DNA of 64,000 nt from Macrocybe gigantea (GCA_011319805.1 SJRY01000281.1:1-64000); one strand, 5' to 3'. Numbered from the stretch's first letter, positions 33,333 through 43,559 are shown. Notes: a model not told the origin generated them from the letters alone. Made by a program: numbers and translations.

Positions 33333-33333
33333 C
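33332..33333. other. Inversion 2, right breakpoint
   Basis: gypsy2-2 RT sequence (…CCCTGAT) passes directly into LINE (CTGTGCAC…). Reciprocal junction at 19880/19881. Confidence 0.8.
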
Positions 33334-34351
33334 TGTGCACTTTATTGCATGCTTGGCTTGCTGAATCTGAGCAGCACCAGATTACATTCTGGCACATCCC
33401 TTTCCATTAGAAATGGGCCATTCAAGTCAAGGCACATGAGTCTGCACATAGCCTCAATGTCCTCCAAGGACCTCATTCTTTTTATACCATGGATGCACTC
33501 TGCAAGGAGGTGGATGATGATATGTATGCCTCTTAGTTCCATGATTTGGGAATCAAGAAATATATTGGTGCCTTGATGTTTTGTTTTCATAATGTGGAAA
33601 AGCCTGAGTCCTATGAGCACCTCTCTTACAAGAGAATGGGCTTCATAAAGTTGGTGACAGGCAATGAGTTATATGCTCACTGCTGTCGCATCGCTTGCAG
33701 CCATGCTCTGATCAATGCATATCAGGCATGGTTCAATTTTGTAGAGAGTGACAAATGCTCATGCAGACGAGGGCCTGAAGACTCTGTCCATGTCATGACT
33801 CTGTGCTATAATTGGAACAGACCAACTGAACACCAGTATGACACCTTTGTGCATTCCTAGTTCGTTAAGTACCTAACATCGAACAAGGCAGCAGGTGCTT
33901 TTATCCTGGATCCAGAGGGCAGGTAACTGCTTCTTTGCAGCAGGAGATCCTCTGAGTTATGGCTCCTTGCAGGGCCTTTGCACTGAAGTAACTGCAGCCA
34001 GCCTCCAGGCTAGGGGACTCTGAGTATCAAGTCAGTATGGTGTTTGATGAAAGCGAACACTGAGCTTCATTGCATATTTTAGATTCTGTGATGCTTGGTG
34101 TTATAGGCCCTCTCGGACCCTTTATATAGAATTGACCACATCTGGCTCCTAGGAGCTGAGGGACACAGGCTTAGCAGATGAGTCAGCACAAGTGCGAGCC
34201 TGGCGGCTTGCATGTGGGCAGGAGATATCAGGGTTAGTATGCCCTTTGTGTATATTCCCTCAGTCTGTGTTTGTTGGACTAGTTGTATTTATTGTAGATG
34301 CCTTTGTGTATTTACAAGCAGACTGCCATCAAGCACTGCTTTATAAATTGT

Positions 34352-34391
<40 letters not shown>
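33333..34391 (+). mobile_element. LINE b, 3' end with poly(A)
   Basis: C-terminal ORF2 (KYIGALMFCFHNVEKPESYEHLSYKRMGF; a C-S-C-R-R cluster near 33755), stop, 3' UTR and a 34-nt A run (34358-34391). The last roughly 75 bp before the A run, ending TATAAATTGTTGATTT, are the tail shared with the SINEs. The upstream part is 19881-20443 (minus). Confidence 0.88.
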
Positions 34392-34392
<1 letters not shown>

Positions 34393-34922
34393 CAGCTGCC
34401 TTGAGATCCATAAGCTTCTGGGCAGAGATAAAGACTCTGTCAAAGCTTATCATACATTACTTGACCAAGTGCTCACTGAATGCCAAGCTGAGCCAGATTG
34501 TATATATGCGAGTAGTAATAGTGCCGTGCCCATGAAAGCAGAAGCACTCACTAAGCAGTCTGTCTACTCCTCTAGAGTATACCAGGAGGGCAGACTTGTA
34601 TTCAAGACTTGTCAGCCAGTCAGTAAAGCAACAAACAATAATGCTGAGCTCACTGGACTTTGCATGGCAATCCAAAGAGCTATTGCACAAGATGGAGCAA
34701 CATCTGTTGTGTGCTTCCTTGACTTGATGAATACAATTAACTGCATTGTTAACTGCAATCCCCACTCTGCACAAGCACATTCTATTGCACTATGCACATC
34801 ACTGCATACTTGGCTATTGCTGTTTGAGGAGCACCAGATTCAGTTCTGGCATGTCCTTTTCCAGTGGAAGTGGACCATCCAGGGAGCACATTACACTCCT
34901 CCACCATTCCCACTGGTGTCCT
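34392..34922 (+). mobile_element. LINE h fragment, RNase H region
   Basis: Fragment of another LINE copy. A 151-codon frame at 34469-34924 includes the RNase H-like segment (VPMKAEALTKQSVYSSRVYQEGRLVF...NNNAELTGLCMAIQRAIAQDG). It starts directly after the A run of LINE b and ends at the KDZ flank. Confidence 0.83.
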
Positions 34923-34929
34923 GATGCAG

Positions 34930-35690
34930 TTCCTATATAGTACTTATTGAGTTCTGATAATTCTTGTGGAGTTCTGGTAAAGTCCTTGTCCAGTTCTTGA
35001 TTTTTGCAATCTATCTATAACAAGAACTCAACAAGGACTTAACAGGAACTTCAGCAGGACTGATGAGTACAGGAATTCTACAAGGACTCCAGCAGAACTT
35101 TATAGGGATTACCTATGTATATTCTGAGGACTCTACAAGGAGGAGAACTGTACAAGGAATTCTGGAGGACTGTACAAGAACATTTTATCAACTATAAAAG
35201 AACCATACTAGGACTATAGGAGGACTGCAGAAGGACTCAAGAAGTACTACTTCTTTGAGGATTCTGCCAAGGAGATATGAAAAATTCTAGTGAACTGTAC
35301 CAGGACAATACCAGGAATATAGAGGAACTTCACCAGAATAACATGATAAGGATTTTAGAAGGAATCCTTCTGTACTATATCAGGAAAATACCAGGACTCC
35401 AGGAGGAATTCTGAAAGACTATAGACAAGGGCTATACTAGGACTGTACAAGGATAATAGTAGAACTGTGCAAGGATTGTACCAGAACTGTACAAGAACCT
35501 CATAAGAACCTTACAAGGACTACTTCTGGACTGCATAGGGATTCTACCAGGATTTTATAAGGACTTTACAAGAACCATACAAGAACTCCACCAGAACCCC
35601 ATGAGAAATCCTGGTGAACTGTACAAGGATGTTACCAGGGCTTTACAAGGAGTCCACCTTGACTGTACAAGAACACTTCTAAAATTTAAC
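34930..35690. repeat. Left subterminal short-repeat array of the KDZ element
   Basis: About 760 bp dominated by degenerate repeats of the type AAGGACT-nTACAAGGA spaced 10-20 nt. The first 70 bp run in the opposite sense (AGTTCT). A similar array in reverse orientation is at 42480-42925. Probably transposase-binding sites, by analogy with other DNA transposons. Confidence 0.6.
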
Positions 35691-36217
35691 AATACATCTG
35701 ACTTCATCTCAACTATACAATATAGAACAATTTGTACATCTGAAAGAACAACCCCTATTTAAGCTATATCTATTTCAATACCTAATTCTTCTTCAACTTC
35801 ATTATCATCAATAACTTCTACTTTCTTTGCTGCCTGCTTAGCTTGTTTTCTAAGAACTTTGAGAGTATGAAGAAATAATAAAACATGTAATGTCCAATTG
35901 AAATTGTAAACTGTCATTCTGTTAAGTATGCTTTCAAAGCCTGCAATCCAAGCATTTAACTGTTCACATGCTTGTGTGTTATAGGCTCATTTAAAGTAAG
36001 TGCGGCCCTTTGAATCAACTTTCTCTTGAATAAGATTGGGTGCAGAACCATTTAATAGTGCAGGATTGCATCACTTGTGACACAAGTAGTCTGTGATCCG
36101 ATGATTGATATAGTGGTAGACATCTACAATGAACCAACTTGTATCCTTTCAATCATTCCATCTTCCTTATGCAATAGCAGTGTACAGAACTTGGCATGCT
36201 TTATCAATGCAAATGTA

Positions 36218-36444
36218 TGTTAGATTGTGTGTATTCAGGCATATTGTTGTCTCCACTAATATCAAAGATACCGAAGAACCTAGACCAAATAGTGTCTTGG
36301 GGTGAAGGTATATAGGATGAGATGGTTGTAAATACAACTTCTAAGTTGATCCATCAGGCCTGATAGCTCAGTGGTAGAGCTACTGGTATATGTCCAGGAG
36401 GTCCTGGGTTCAATCCCCAGTCAGGACATCTTTTCTGTTTAACA
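36218..36444 (+). mobile_element. 227-bp LTR-like element with internal tRNA gene, copy 1
   Basis: Begins TGTTAGATTG, ends TTTAACA, flanked by perfect 5-bp duplications ATGTA (36213-36217, 36445-36449). It contains TATATA at 36309-36314 and a tRNA-like gene. The second copy at 50618-50844 has the same length and only four transitions. There is no poly(A) tail and no coding capacity; the ends and 5-bp TSD are those of an LTR. It lies within the KDZ transposase. Confidence 0.85.
36357..36428 (+). tRNA. tRNA-like gene inside the 227-bp element (copy 1)
   Basis: Folds as a 72-nt cloverleaf: acceptor stem 6 of 7 pairs (G2:A71 mismatch), D stem GCTC/GAGC, anticodon stem 4 of 5, perfect T stem CTGGG/CCCAG with loop TTCAATC. 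A box TAGCTCAGTGGT and B box GGTTCAATCC are intact, and TTTT at 36431-36434 is a Pol III terminator. The anticodon position reads TAT (Ile), but the universally conserved U33 is A, so decoding function is doubtful. Confidence 0.6.
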
Positions 36445-38440
36445 ATGTAATCTGGCCTTGAGGTTTGATCTGGATAGACCTCTTCCAGCCAATTCAGAAT
36501 ATTTGTTGGTGATTCTGAAATATCAAATTTTGTCCATCCAATAATAACTCCACATGGTGAACAAATTGTTTCCATACAGTAATATTTTTCAGCACTAAAA
36601 TAGTGCACTTGTGGTCATGATATTTCAGATTTTGGTTCATCATGCCTTTGAGCAGAAGGTGCAACTTGGGAATACCAATCTTGTCTTTCTTTTTCTGCTT
36701 GTTTTATCAATCTTTGAACCTCTAATAAAGATTGATTTCCAAATCTTGTCTGATATGAATGCCAAAGATCTTGATAATCAAGACATGCTTGGGTTTTTTC
36801 AATTCTGAATTTGCCACAATCTTTGACTCAGCATAATCCTTCAAACATCCTTTCATGCTCATCACAAAATATTCCATTCTGATAATTGAGCAAGTCTTTA
36901 TCACAATTTTCATATGTACAATATGCAGGTCCTATCACAATGCCATCCATCACAATCATTTTGACTGGTGCATAGTCTTCAGCATCATTATCAATGTCCA
37001 TATCATCATTGCTTTGATCTAGCTCTTTGTTAATATCCATATAAGCTCTGCTTGGAGCAGCATGTTGTGCTATTGCTCTTGCTTGTACAGCATCTTGTCT
37101 TGCCAAGTGAGCAGCTTCTCCCTGTAGAGCAGAAACAACCTGATTTTCATCAATTCCCAAGACAGCAGCAGGGTCATCTCCAGTAATACAGTCTACTGTT
37201 GCTCTATATTCATGGGTACAATCTTTGCAAGAATGTTCTTTGGCTCCATAGATGATACCTTTTTGGCCTAATTGTTCAAAGGCATGCTTAACAGTGTCTT
37301 GAATATTAAGTCCTTCAGCAGAAGCAAAGATTTCATCTGAATAATCTACTACTTGGCATATAGATTCTTGAGTAAAGGCTTGCCAAATTTGATGTCTAGA
37401 AATATTGATTTTTAGAGGCTCCAGATAGCTGTCATTATAAAATGCAGCAATAGCAGAGGCAGATGCATGGAAATTATACATAGCATTGACTACAGCTATA
37501 GAAAAATTGCGATCAACCCAGAATGATTGCCCAATTTTTAAAAATTTGGCAGAATTAATGAATATCTTCTTTCGGATGGGTTTATTCCTATCAATCAAAG
37601 AGTTTTGATGATCTGCATAATAGATGGTATTGCATTGTTTGCATTTTCCACTGAGAACAAAGGTATTTCTGAAGAGAGAATTGCCTTGAAGCAATTTTAC
37701 ATGAGGAATATCATGATCCTTTGAATTTTGCATCAAATGGGTGTTTTTGCATTCTACATTCAAGCATTTTGCTGTTTGGGGACATATCAACTGGATAGGT
37801 TTGAGAATAGCATCATCAACTGGTTGTAAATCTTCAGTTTGATCAAATAAAAGCCCAGTCAAGGTGTGCAGTTTAGTTGCCAGCAAGTTGATCAAGATTT
37901 CATCTTTAATAGTAGGATTTAATTCTTTTTTCTGAAAGAGCTGCATAAAATCATTTTGAAGGTTTTTCTTCAAAGATTTTCCCAAAGCAGTCATCCAAGC
38001 AGTAGCTGTCCGAGAGCATTTTTGCTGATAGAGATGTAGATTTAATAAATCTGTGTTGTATGTCAAGGCAAAAAGAACTATTAAAACAGTTTGTAGAGAT
38101 ACTTTAGAGCTGAATGTCTGCTCAACAAAGTCTGCAAAAACTTGGAAACATATATACAGAAAAGCTTGATGAGGCATAGAGCCTGCAGCAGCCATAACTG
38201 GCATGAAATAGCACCAAAGCCATAAAAATAACAGCCATTTTGATGGCAAAATAAATCCAGAGATAGGCAAGCACTATAGCCAGAGCCAAAGCCAGAGCTA
38301 AAAAAATATTCCTTGTACTAAGAGATTGGTTCCCAGATAGGAAACAAGTGCATGTGCAAGAATCAGACAGCTGAAGAAAAATGAAGTCATATTTGCATAT
38401 TTTCAACATACAACATATATCAACTTACACTACAGAAGGA

Positions 38441-40613
38441 CGATTTTTCTTGTGAGACTTCTTCTTTGCCTTGGCATTCTCCTTCTGAGCTGCTTTAGCA
38501 CGTTCATCCAAAACAACACGAAGATTCTCAAAAGTAGGACGAAGAGCACCAAAGATACTCATATTTGTAATCTCTTCTTCACTTTTGAGCCACCTATGTA
38601 TGTCAGCATGCTCAATTGCCTCAGGAAAGGTTTTCTTGTAATATGAATAATATGTTGTCTTGGAAACAAAAACCTGAATGATGCTGGTATCATCAGGAAT
38701 CTAAATTTAAATTGCATAAGTAGTCAATTCAACCATCCAAAAAAAAAACGTGCTTCGCTTTTCTACAAACCAGACTTTGCCATTTCTCTGATATATTGAA
38801 AGGCATCTTGTATTGCCATGTATTTCTCATAAGCAAAATGGAAGTCTTTCTTGTTGCGATCCATCATAGCAGAAGAAATATTCAAAGCATATACAATATG
38901 TTCTTGAAGAGATCCTGCTGAAAGATGGGAGGCAGGCCTAGAGGAACTTGAGGCCTTGGTAATGGCAGAGCTTGCATCACCAGACATTGATTCCTGGAAA
39001 TGATATTCAATAAAAGGAAAAAACAAAAATAAAATATAAAAAGCATGATTACAATGCATATCCTCAATGTCATGACATTGTCTTCAAGAGTCCATTGTGG
39101 CTCTTCATTTGAGATCTCATTATAGTGACCTTTGCAGTCCCAGTAATGTCCTTCCTTTATGTATACATGATTGTTAGGATCTAAAATTTAGTTTATCAGG
39201 ATATTGTCCACTATTTAGCAAAAAACAAATCATACTTTTGATCGGAGAATAGCGACCACCAAGATGTTCCAAAAGCTCAAGCAGATCATACCCTATTGGT
39301 GCTTTGATCAAAAATGGCTCAGCATCCTTGTTGCGACTTGAATAAACAAGGACTAGACCATTCTTGGGTTGGTCAGAGTCAGAGGTAAGGCTTAATTGTT
39401 CTAAAGATATAAATTAATCAATGTCTTTTTTTTTTTTTTTAAAAAAAAAAAAAGCTCACTAAGATCAGCAATATTTGAAATATTACCAACTGCTTTACCT
39501 CAAAGGATTCCACCTTGAGCATAAGATGAGCCCTGAGGCTTAATAGGAGATGGCAGAAAGTCAGATTGTACATCTGGGTCTACAGATGTGGCAGTGCTGT
39601 GAAATGTTGAGCAGCGACTGGACTTGATATTGTGGCTTGGTTCAGAATCTGAGCTGGATTGGTTGTGATTATGCCTACATTTGACCTGTTTGACCTTCTT
39701 TACATATGGAGTGGTGGCAGGATCTCCTTCAGTGGGTTTATCCATAACATCAACATCTATCAGCATATCTTTATGAAAATGACAATCAATATCCAAAAAA
39801 ATGGAGCAATTTTGAACTCTACCTGTGATTGGCTTTTCTTTCATCACCTCTGCATCATCCTCACTTTCCTCATCAACATCATCTGGAAAATCATAAGAAT
39901 TTATGCATGTAAGAAAATTTGCAAACTCAACCTGCAACTTGGCCTTTCATACTTTCCTCTTTCTCTTCCTCTTTCTCCTCTTCCTCTTCCTCCCCCTTCT
40001 CATCCTCGAGACCATCTTCAGCATCATCATTATCCAAGTTCTCATCATCCTCCCCAGTTACCTCTTTATCTTTAGGCTTCTGAAATCTGACAGGTGCACA
40101 GCATCTAGGAGGAGGAGCCACAGAAATTCCACTCTCCTCTAAAAGCCTCTCAGTCCTAGAAATATCATGAAATAGTAAGATACCAATATGTAAGGATGAA
40201 ATCAAGCATACTGAGTGAGCACAGGTTATTCAGCAGCATTTGCAGCAATGTCTTCTTTCATACATTGAGCAGAAGTCTTTTTCCTTAAGGATTTAAGTCA
40301 GATCAGCCCAAATAAGATATATCAAAGACATACTGAGAAGCCTTAATTTGTTGGGACTTGGGTTTGGCAGTAGATGCAGGCTTGGACCTGCCAGAACCTC
40401 CAACAGTCTTAGAAGAAACAGGAGCCTTAGTAGAAGAGCCTTTGGAGGAAGCCCTGATAACAGAATGGTCATCATAAGAGGACATGGGAATGGGACAGCA
40501 ACAGACCTGGTAATGGGGCCAGAATTAGGAGCCTTGGATGCAGCAGAGGCAGCCCTGGTGACAGGGCCAGTAGAAACAGGAGCAGTAGCAGCAGCAGCAG
40601 TCTTGGGAGCCAT
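38441..40613 (-). CDS. KDZ-associated multi-exon gene, function unknown
   Basis: Chain of minus-strand coding segments separated by intron-like AT-rich gaps; exon limits not certain. The putative start at 40613 gives MAPKTAAAATAPVSTGPVTRAAS. It continues (with a frame change near 40500) to SSYDDHSVIRASS...KPKSQQIKASQ near 40340. An acidic segment near 39960-40090 (EDDENLDNDDAEDGLEDEKGEEEEEE) and another near 39850 (DDVDEESEDDAEV) follow. Then DASSAITKASSSSRPASHL near 38960, and the last exon IPDDTSIIQVFVSKTTYYSYYKKTFPEAIEHADIH running to a basic tail near 38445. No domain recognised. Low complexity and acidity suggest a nuclear DNA-associated protein carried by the transposon. Confidence 0.5.
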
Positions 40614-40639
40614 GGCAAGCAGTGGTGGTGGTGGTTTGA

Positions 40640-40859
40640 GTCGAAGAGACAACCAGGGCAGAGGGTTGTAACATGGCAACCAATCACCTGACCTGGGAGA
40701 TTTTCAGTATTCCAGCTGCTTTGGCTCAAGTTGCAGCAATTACTGTCAACCCAAGGGCATAGCAGCAGGCTGAAGATCTCTGAATGGGGTTGCATCTTCA
40801 TCGTAGAAGAGGGTTGGGGGGGAGGCACTGTCCTTGGAGAGATGGAGGGCTAAGAACGA
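40640..40859. other. Spacer upstream of the KDZ-associated gene
   Basis: Presumed 5' flank/promoter of the gene starting at 40613. No distinct motif recognised. Confidence 0.3.
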
Positions 40860-42130
40860 AAAACAGCAATACTGACATCAAACGTCAGTGTTGCGGCTGA
40901 TCGGGGATGTAAAACAGTGGTGAGAACATCATTGGACATCCTCACAGTGAGACCGAGGCAGCGGTGGGGGTGAGGCGGGTGTTGGGCATCGTTGTCAGAG
41001 AAGAGGGGGCCAGATGACAAAAAAGCACAATGCCGACGTCAAACATCAGCGTTGCGGATGACTGGGGCTGTAAAACAGAGGCAAGGACGTCATTGGACAT
41101 CCTGACAGCATGACTGAGGTGGCGGATGAGGCGTGGATGCCATTGGGCATCCTCCAAAGGGGGGCAGAGGGGCAGGTAGTGACGGAATAAAAAATGCCCA
41201 ATACTGACAGGCATTAGACATTGCTAGGGGGCATAGAGCGCAGCCGAGGACGTCTTTGGATGTCCTTGTTGTGTGACTGAGGTGGCAGACAAGTCGAGGA
41301 CACTGTTGGGTGTCCTCATTGGGGAGGCGGGGGCCAGATGATGAAAAAGTGCAATGCTGACATCAAACGTCAGCATTGCAGGTGACTTGGGTGTAAAACG
41401 GAGGTGAGGACATTATTGGATGTCCTCGCAGGGTAACCGAGGTGGCAGAGGAGGAGAAGGATGCATAATGCATCCTCCGAGGAGAGGTGCAGGTGCGGTA
41501 GAGCCAGAATGAAAAAGCCCCAATGCCTATAGGCATTGGAGCTCTGCTGAGTCAGTAGAATGATGCCGAGAATGTTATTGGACATCCTCGGGGGTGACCA
41601 AGGTGGCAGAAGAGGAGGAGGATGCATTGTGCATCCTCCGAGAGAGGTAGGAGGGGGCGGGTAGAACTGGAATGAATGTACCCCAATGCTGATGGGCGTT
41701 GGGGCTTGCTGGGGCTGTAGAAAGAATGTGAGGATGTTGTTGGACATCCTCATTGGGTGACTGAGGCAGTGGACGAGCAGGAGGATGTGTTGGGCATCCT
41801 TCTCAGAAGGTGGTGGGGGGCAGGTGCGAGAAAATGGCAACACTGATGTTAAACATCAGCATTGCAGGGTGCTGCAGCAGTAAAACGATGCCGAGGATGT
41901 CATTGGACATCCTCAGTGAGTGACTGAGGTGGAAGAGAAGGAGGAGAACACGTGATGCGTCCTCCAGGGGGTGGTGGCGGTGCAGGTGAGACCAGAGCAG
42001 AAAAACCCCAATGCTAGCCCGCGTTGGGGCTGGCTGGGGCCGTAGAATGTGGCTGAGGACATTGTTGGATGTCCTCGGTGTGTGATGATGGCAGTGGCAG
42101 CAGCAAGGACACTATTGGACGGACTCGTCC
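40860..42130. repeat. Tandem array, 8 units of about 162 bp, hairpin-rich
   Basis: The anchor TTGGAYRTCC recurs at 40932, 41093, 41254, 41416, 41578, 41740, 41903 and 42065, a spacing of 161-163 bp. Each unit carries up to three potential hairpins: around the anchor (e.g. GAGGATGT/ACATCCTC), around GAGGATGCA/TGCATCCTC, and around CAATGCTGAC/GTCAGCATTG. Units differ at many positions, but stem partners change together. GC-rich, no open frame. Confidence 0.82.
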
Positions 42131-42395
42131 TGATAGCAGGGGTGGCTGGCTGGTGGCGGTCATTGTTGTAGCCTGGTTTCATTGTGGATGGGTGCCAAGA
42201 GAGGGAGGAGGAAGGAGGGCATGGCGGTGGGCGGTGGTGGGCCGAAGGAGGTGAGGTGGGTGTGGATGGGGAGAGGGAATGTGGGCAGTGGTGAGGACAA
42301 TGAGCGGGCAACCGATCACCAAGGGTCCGTGGCATGCACATGCCAAAGCGCCTGCTCCAGGGCTATATAGTTAATGATGTACTCAGATATTTTAA

Positions 42396-42478
42396 GGCCA
42401 CTTGGCTCAGTGGTTTAATATTGTGATCCTTCTCTAGCCCAGCACAACTGAGTTCGAATCTCCATAATGCCACTTTTT
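42396..42478 (+). ncRNA. Degenerate tRNA-like Pol III unit
   Basis: GGCCACTTGGCTCAGTGG supplies an A-box-like element, GAGTTCGAATC a B-box, and TTTTT at 42474-42478 a terminator. The acceptor stem does not pair, so it is a tRNA-derived remnant or SINE head rather than a tRNA. No LINE-type tail follows. Confidence 0.4.
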
Positions 42479-42479
42479 G

Positions 42480-42925
42480 TAATTTAAATCATTTCTTCCC
42501 CAGTCTGTCCGTTGTCCTGCTAAAGTTCTGCTGCAGTTCCTGTACACTCCTTCTTGTCCTTTCTCTTAGTTCCTTCTAATGTCCTTCTAGACTCCCACTG
42601 TAGTCCTTGTTCCTCTGGAGTCTTGAAGGACACCAGAGGCTTTGTTCTCATGTTCTACTAGAGTTCTGCTGTAGTTCTTCTGTAGTTTTTGTTCAGCTGG
42701 ATTCCCTCTGGACTCCTGCAGAATTGTTCTTCTGAAGTGCAATATTAGTTCAAAAGAACTGATACTACACAAGAACTCCAGCAGAACTCCAGTGGGAAAA
42801 TTCTGTTCTCAGTAAATTGAACAAATGGCTGAGACAGTTCTTCTATAATCCCTCTAACCTCCTAGTGGAGTCCTCCTCCATTCCAGAAGGACTCCTTCTG
42901 GAGTCCTTCTAGAATGGTGGGGAAG
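42480..42925. repeat. Right subterminal short-repeat region of the KDZ element
   Basis: Degenerate AGTTCTGCTGTAGTTCCT and GGAGTCCTTCT repeats, the reverse complement of the type seen at 34930-35690, with a local switch of orientation near 42740. Supports an inverted-subterminal-repeat architecture. Confidence 0.55.
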
Positions 42926-42929
42926 TGTA

Positions 42930-43239
42930 AAGGGCTCATTCTATGAGTACTAGTTTGAGCAATGCATGATAAGCTTTGACAGAGTCTTTATCTCTGCTAA
43001 GCAGCTTATAAATCTCAAGATGGTCTCCGAACTCATCAACAAGTCACCTGCTCAGATTATTCACATCAGCAAAATAATCTGTGGAAAGAAAGTTTGGTGG
43101 TTTAAGATCCACCAAGTCCTTGAGAGGAAACTTCAGCAACATGCACTGCCTGTCTGAAAGTGAGGCCAAGTTCTTTGACCTAGATGGATCACTGCCAAGA
43201 GCAGGTAGGGTGACAAGGGACCTGAAGACATGCCTCAGG
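42930..43239 (-). mobile_element. LINE a, continuation beyond gypsy1-B
   Basis: Minus-strand ORF2 segment. Its first bases (CCTGAGGCATG, reading from 43239) follow exactly on the ...AACCTGA at 16009, one copy of CCTGA being the target duplication. It then encodes PPNFLSTDYFAD-type and HLEIYKLL-type segments before meeting the KDZ flank. Confidence 0.85.
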
Positions 43240-43559
43240 TGTTAGGCTAGACGAATCTCAGAAGGACTCGGGCAGACTAAGTGCGAGAGTGGTCTTGAGA
43301 TGATGGCAAAAGGAATATTAAGCCTAGCGCTACTGGTACATCTGGGAGTCCTTATATACATTACAGTACTCGAGCACGGACCATGGGCTGCGCAATGCTG
43401 TGGACTGTGGATGAGTAAGACTGGAAGGAGATGACTCAGGATGACTAGGGAAGTGGGATGACTCGATGGCTGCACACTGCGCAGCATGATGGGGGAGATA
43501 AGGGATGTGGGAAAGATAAGATAAGAAAATGAATAGTCCTTTGGGCGGCGTCTGTAACA
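43240..43559 (-). repeat. gypsy1-B 3' LTR
   Basis: 320 bp, partner of 16010-16329. Differences are confined to an AGCGCGCAG/AGTGTGCAG site and a CATCTGCAG/CATCCACAG site, both CpG in copy A or inferred. Flanked outside by CCTGA (minus strand). Confidence 0.95.

Larger units (their letters stand above)
35710..38270 (-). pseudogene. KDZ transposase with CxC5 and CxC6 zinc clusters
   Basis: Transposase of the Kyakuja-Dileera-Zisupton superfamily. The frame 38270-36828 (480 codons) contains a CxC5-like cluster (CPQTAKCLNVECK, then CKQCNTIYYAD; about residues 163-213). A CxC6-like cluster follows (CKDCTHEYRATVDC; then CTYENCDKDLLN...FCDEHERMFEGLC at the end). TGA at 36827 replaces an expected arginine, and the frame goes on to about 36450 (YFSAEKYYCMETICSPCGVIIGWTKF). 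A 227-bp LTR-like element is inserted at 36218-36444, after which the C-terminus continues (CIDKACQVLY; FIVDVYHYINHRITDYLC; NTQACEQLNAWIAGFES) to about 35710. Likely catalytic acids are VMDG, FIVDVYHY and QACEQL. Several further TGA/TAA stops disable it. Confidence 0.85.
34925..42930 (-). mobile_element. KDZ-type DNA transposon (limits approximate)
   Basis: Element of about 8 kb between two LINE fragments. It consists of a left subterminal array of short repeats (34930-35690), a KDZ transposase with CxC5/CxC6 clusters, a second multi-exon gene, a hairpin-rich tandem array and a right subterminal repeat region (42480-42925). Terminal inverted repeats and target duplications could not be fixed by eye. 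Confidence 0.6.

Noticed and set aside
34925..35690. CRISPR-like repeat array
   Set aside because: Repeat units are short, degenerate and unevenly spaced, with no identical direct repeats or spacers, and the context is eukaryotic.
36357..36428. A functional tRNA-Ile(UAU) gene of the host
   Set aside because: The second copy at 50757 is part of the same 227-bp repeat with TSDs, U33 is replaced by A, and the acceptor stem has a G:A mismatch. It is a mobile-element component, not an ordinary tRNA gene.
39958..40020. Simple-sequence microsatellite
   Set aside because: The TTCCTC-rich run encodes the acidic (Glu-rich) stretch of the KDZ-associated gene on the minus strand.
40293..40485. A leucine-rich membrane protein on the minus strand
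   Set aside because: It is the out-of-frame reading of the Ser/Lys-rich exon; the other frame continues the gene starting at 40613.
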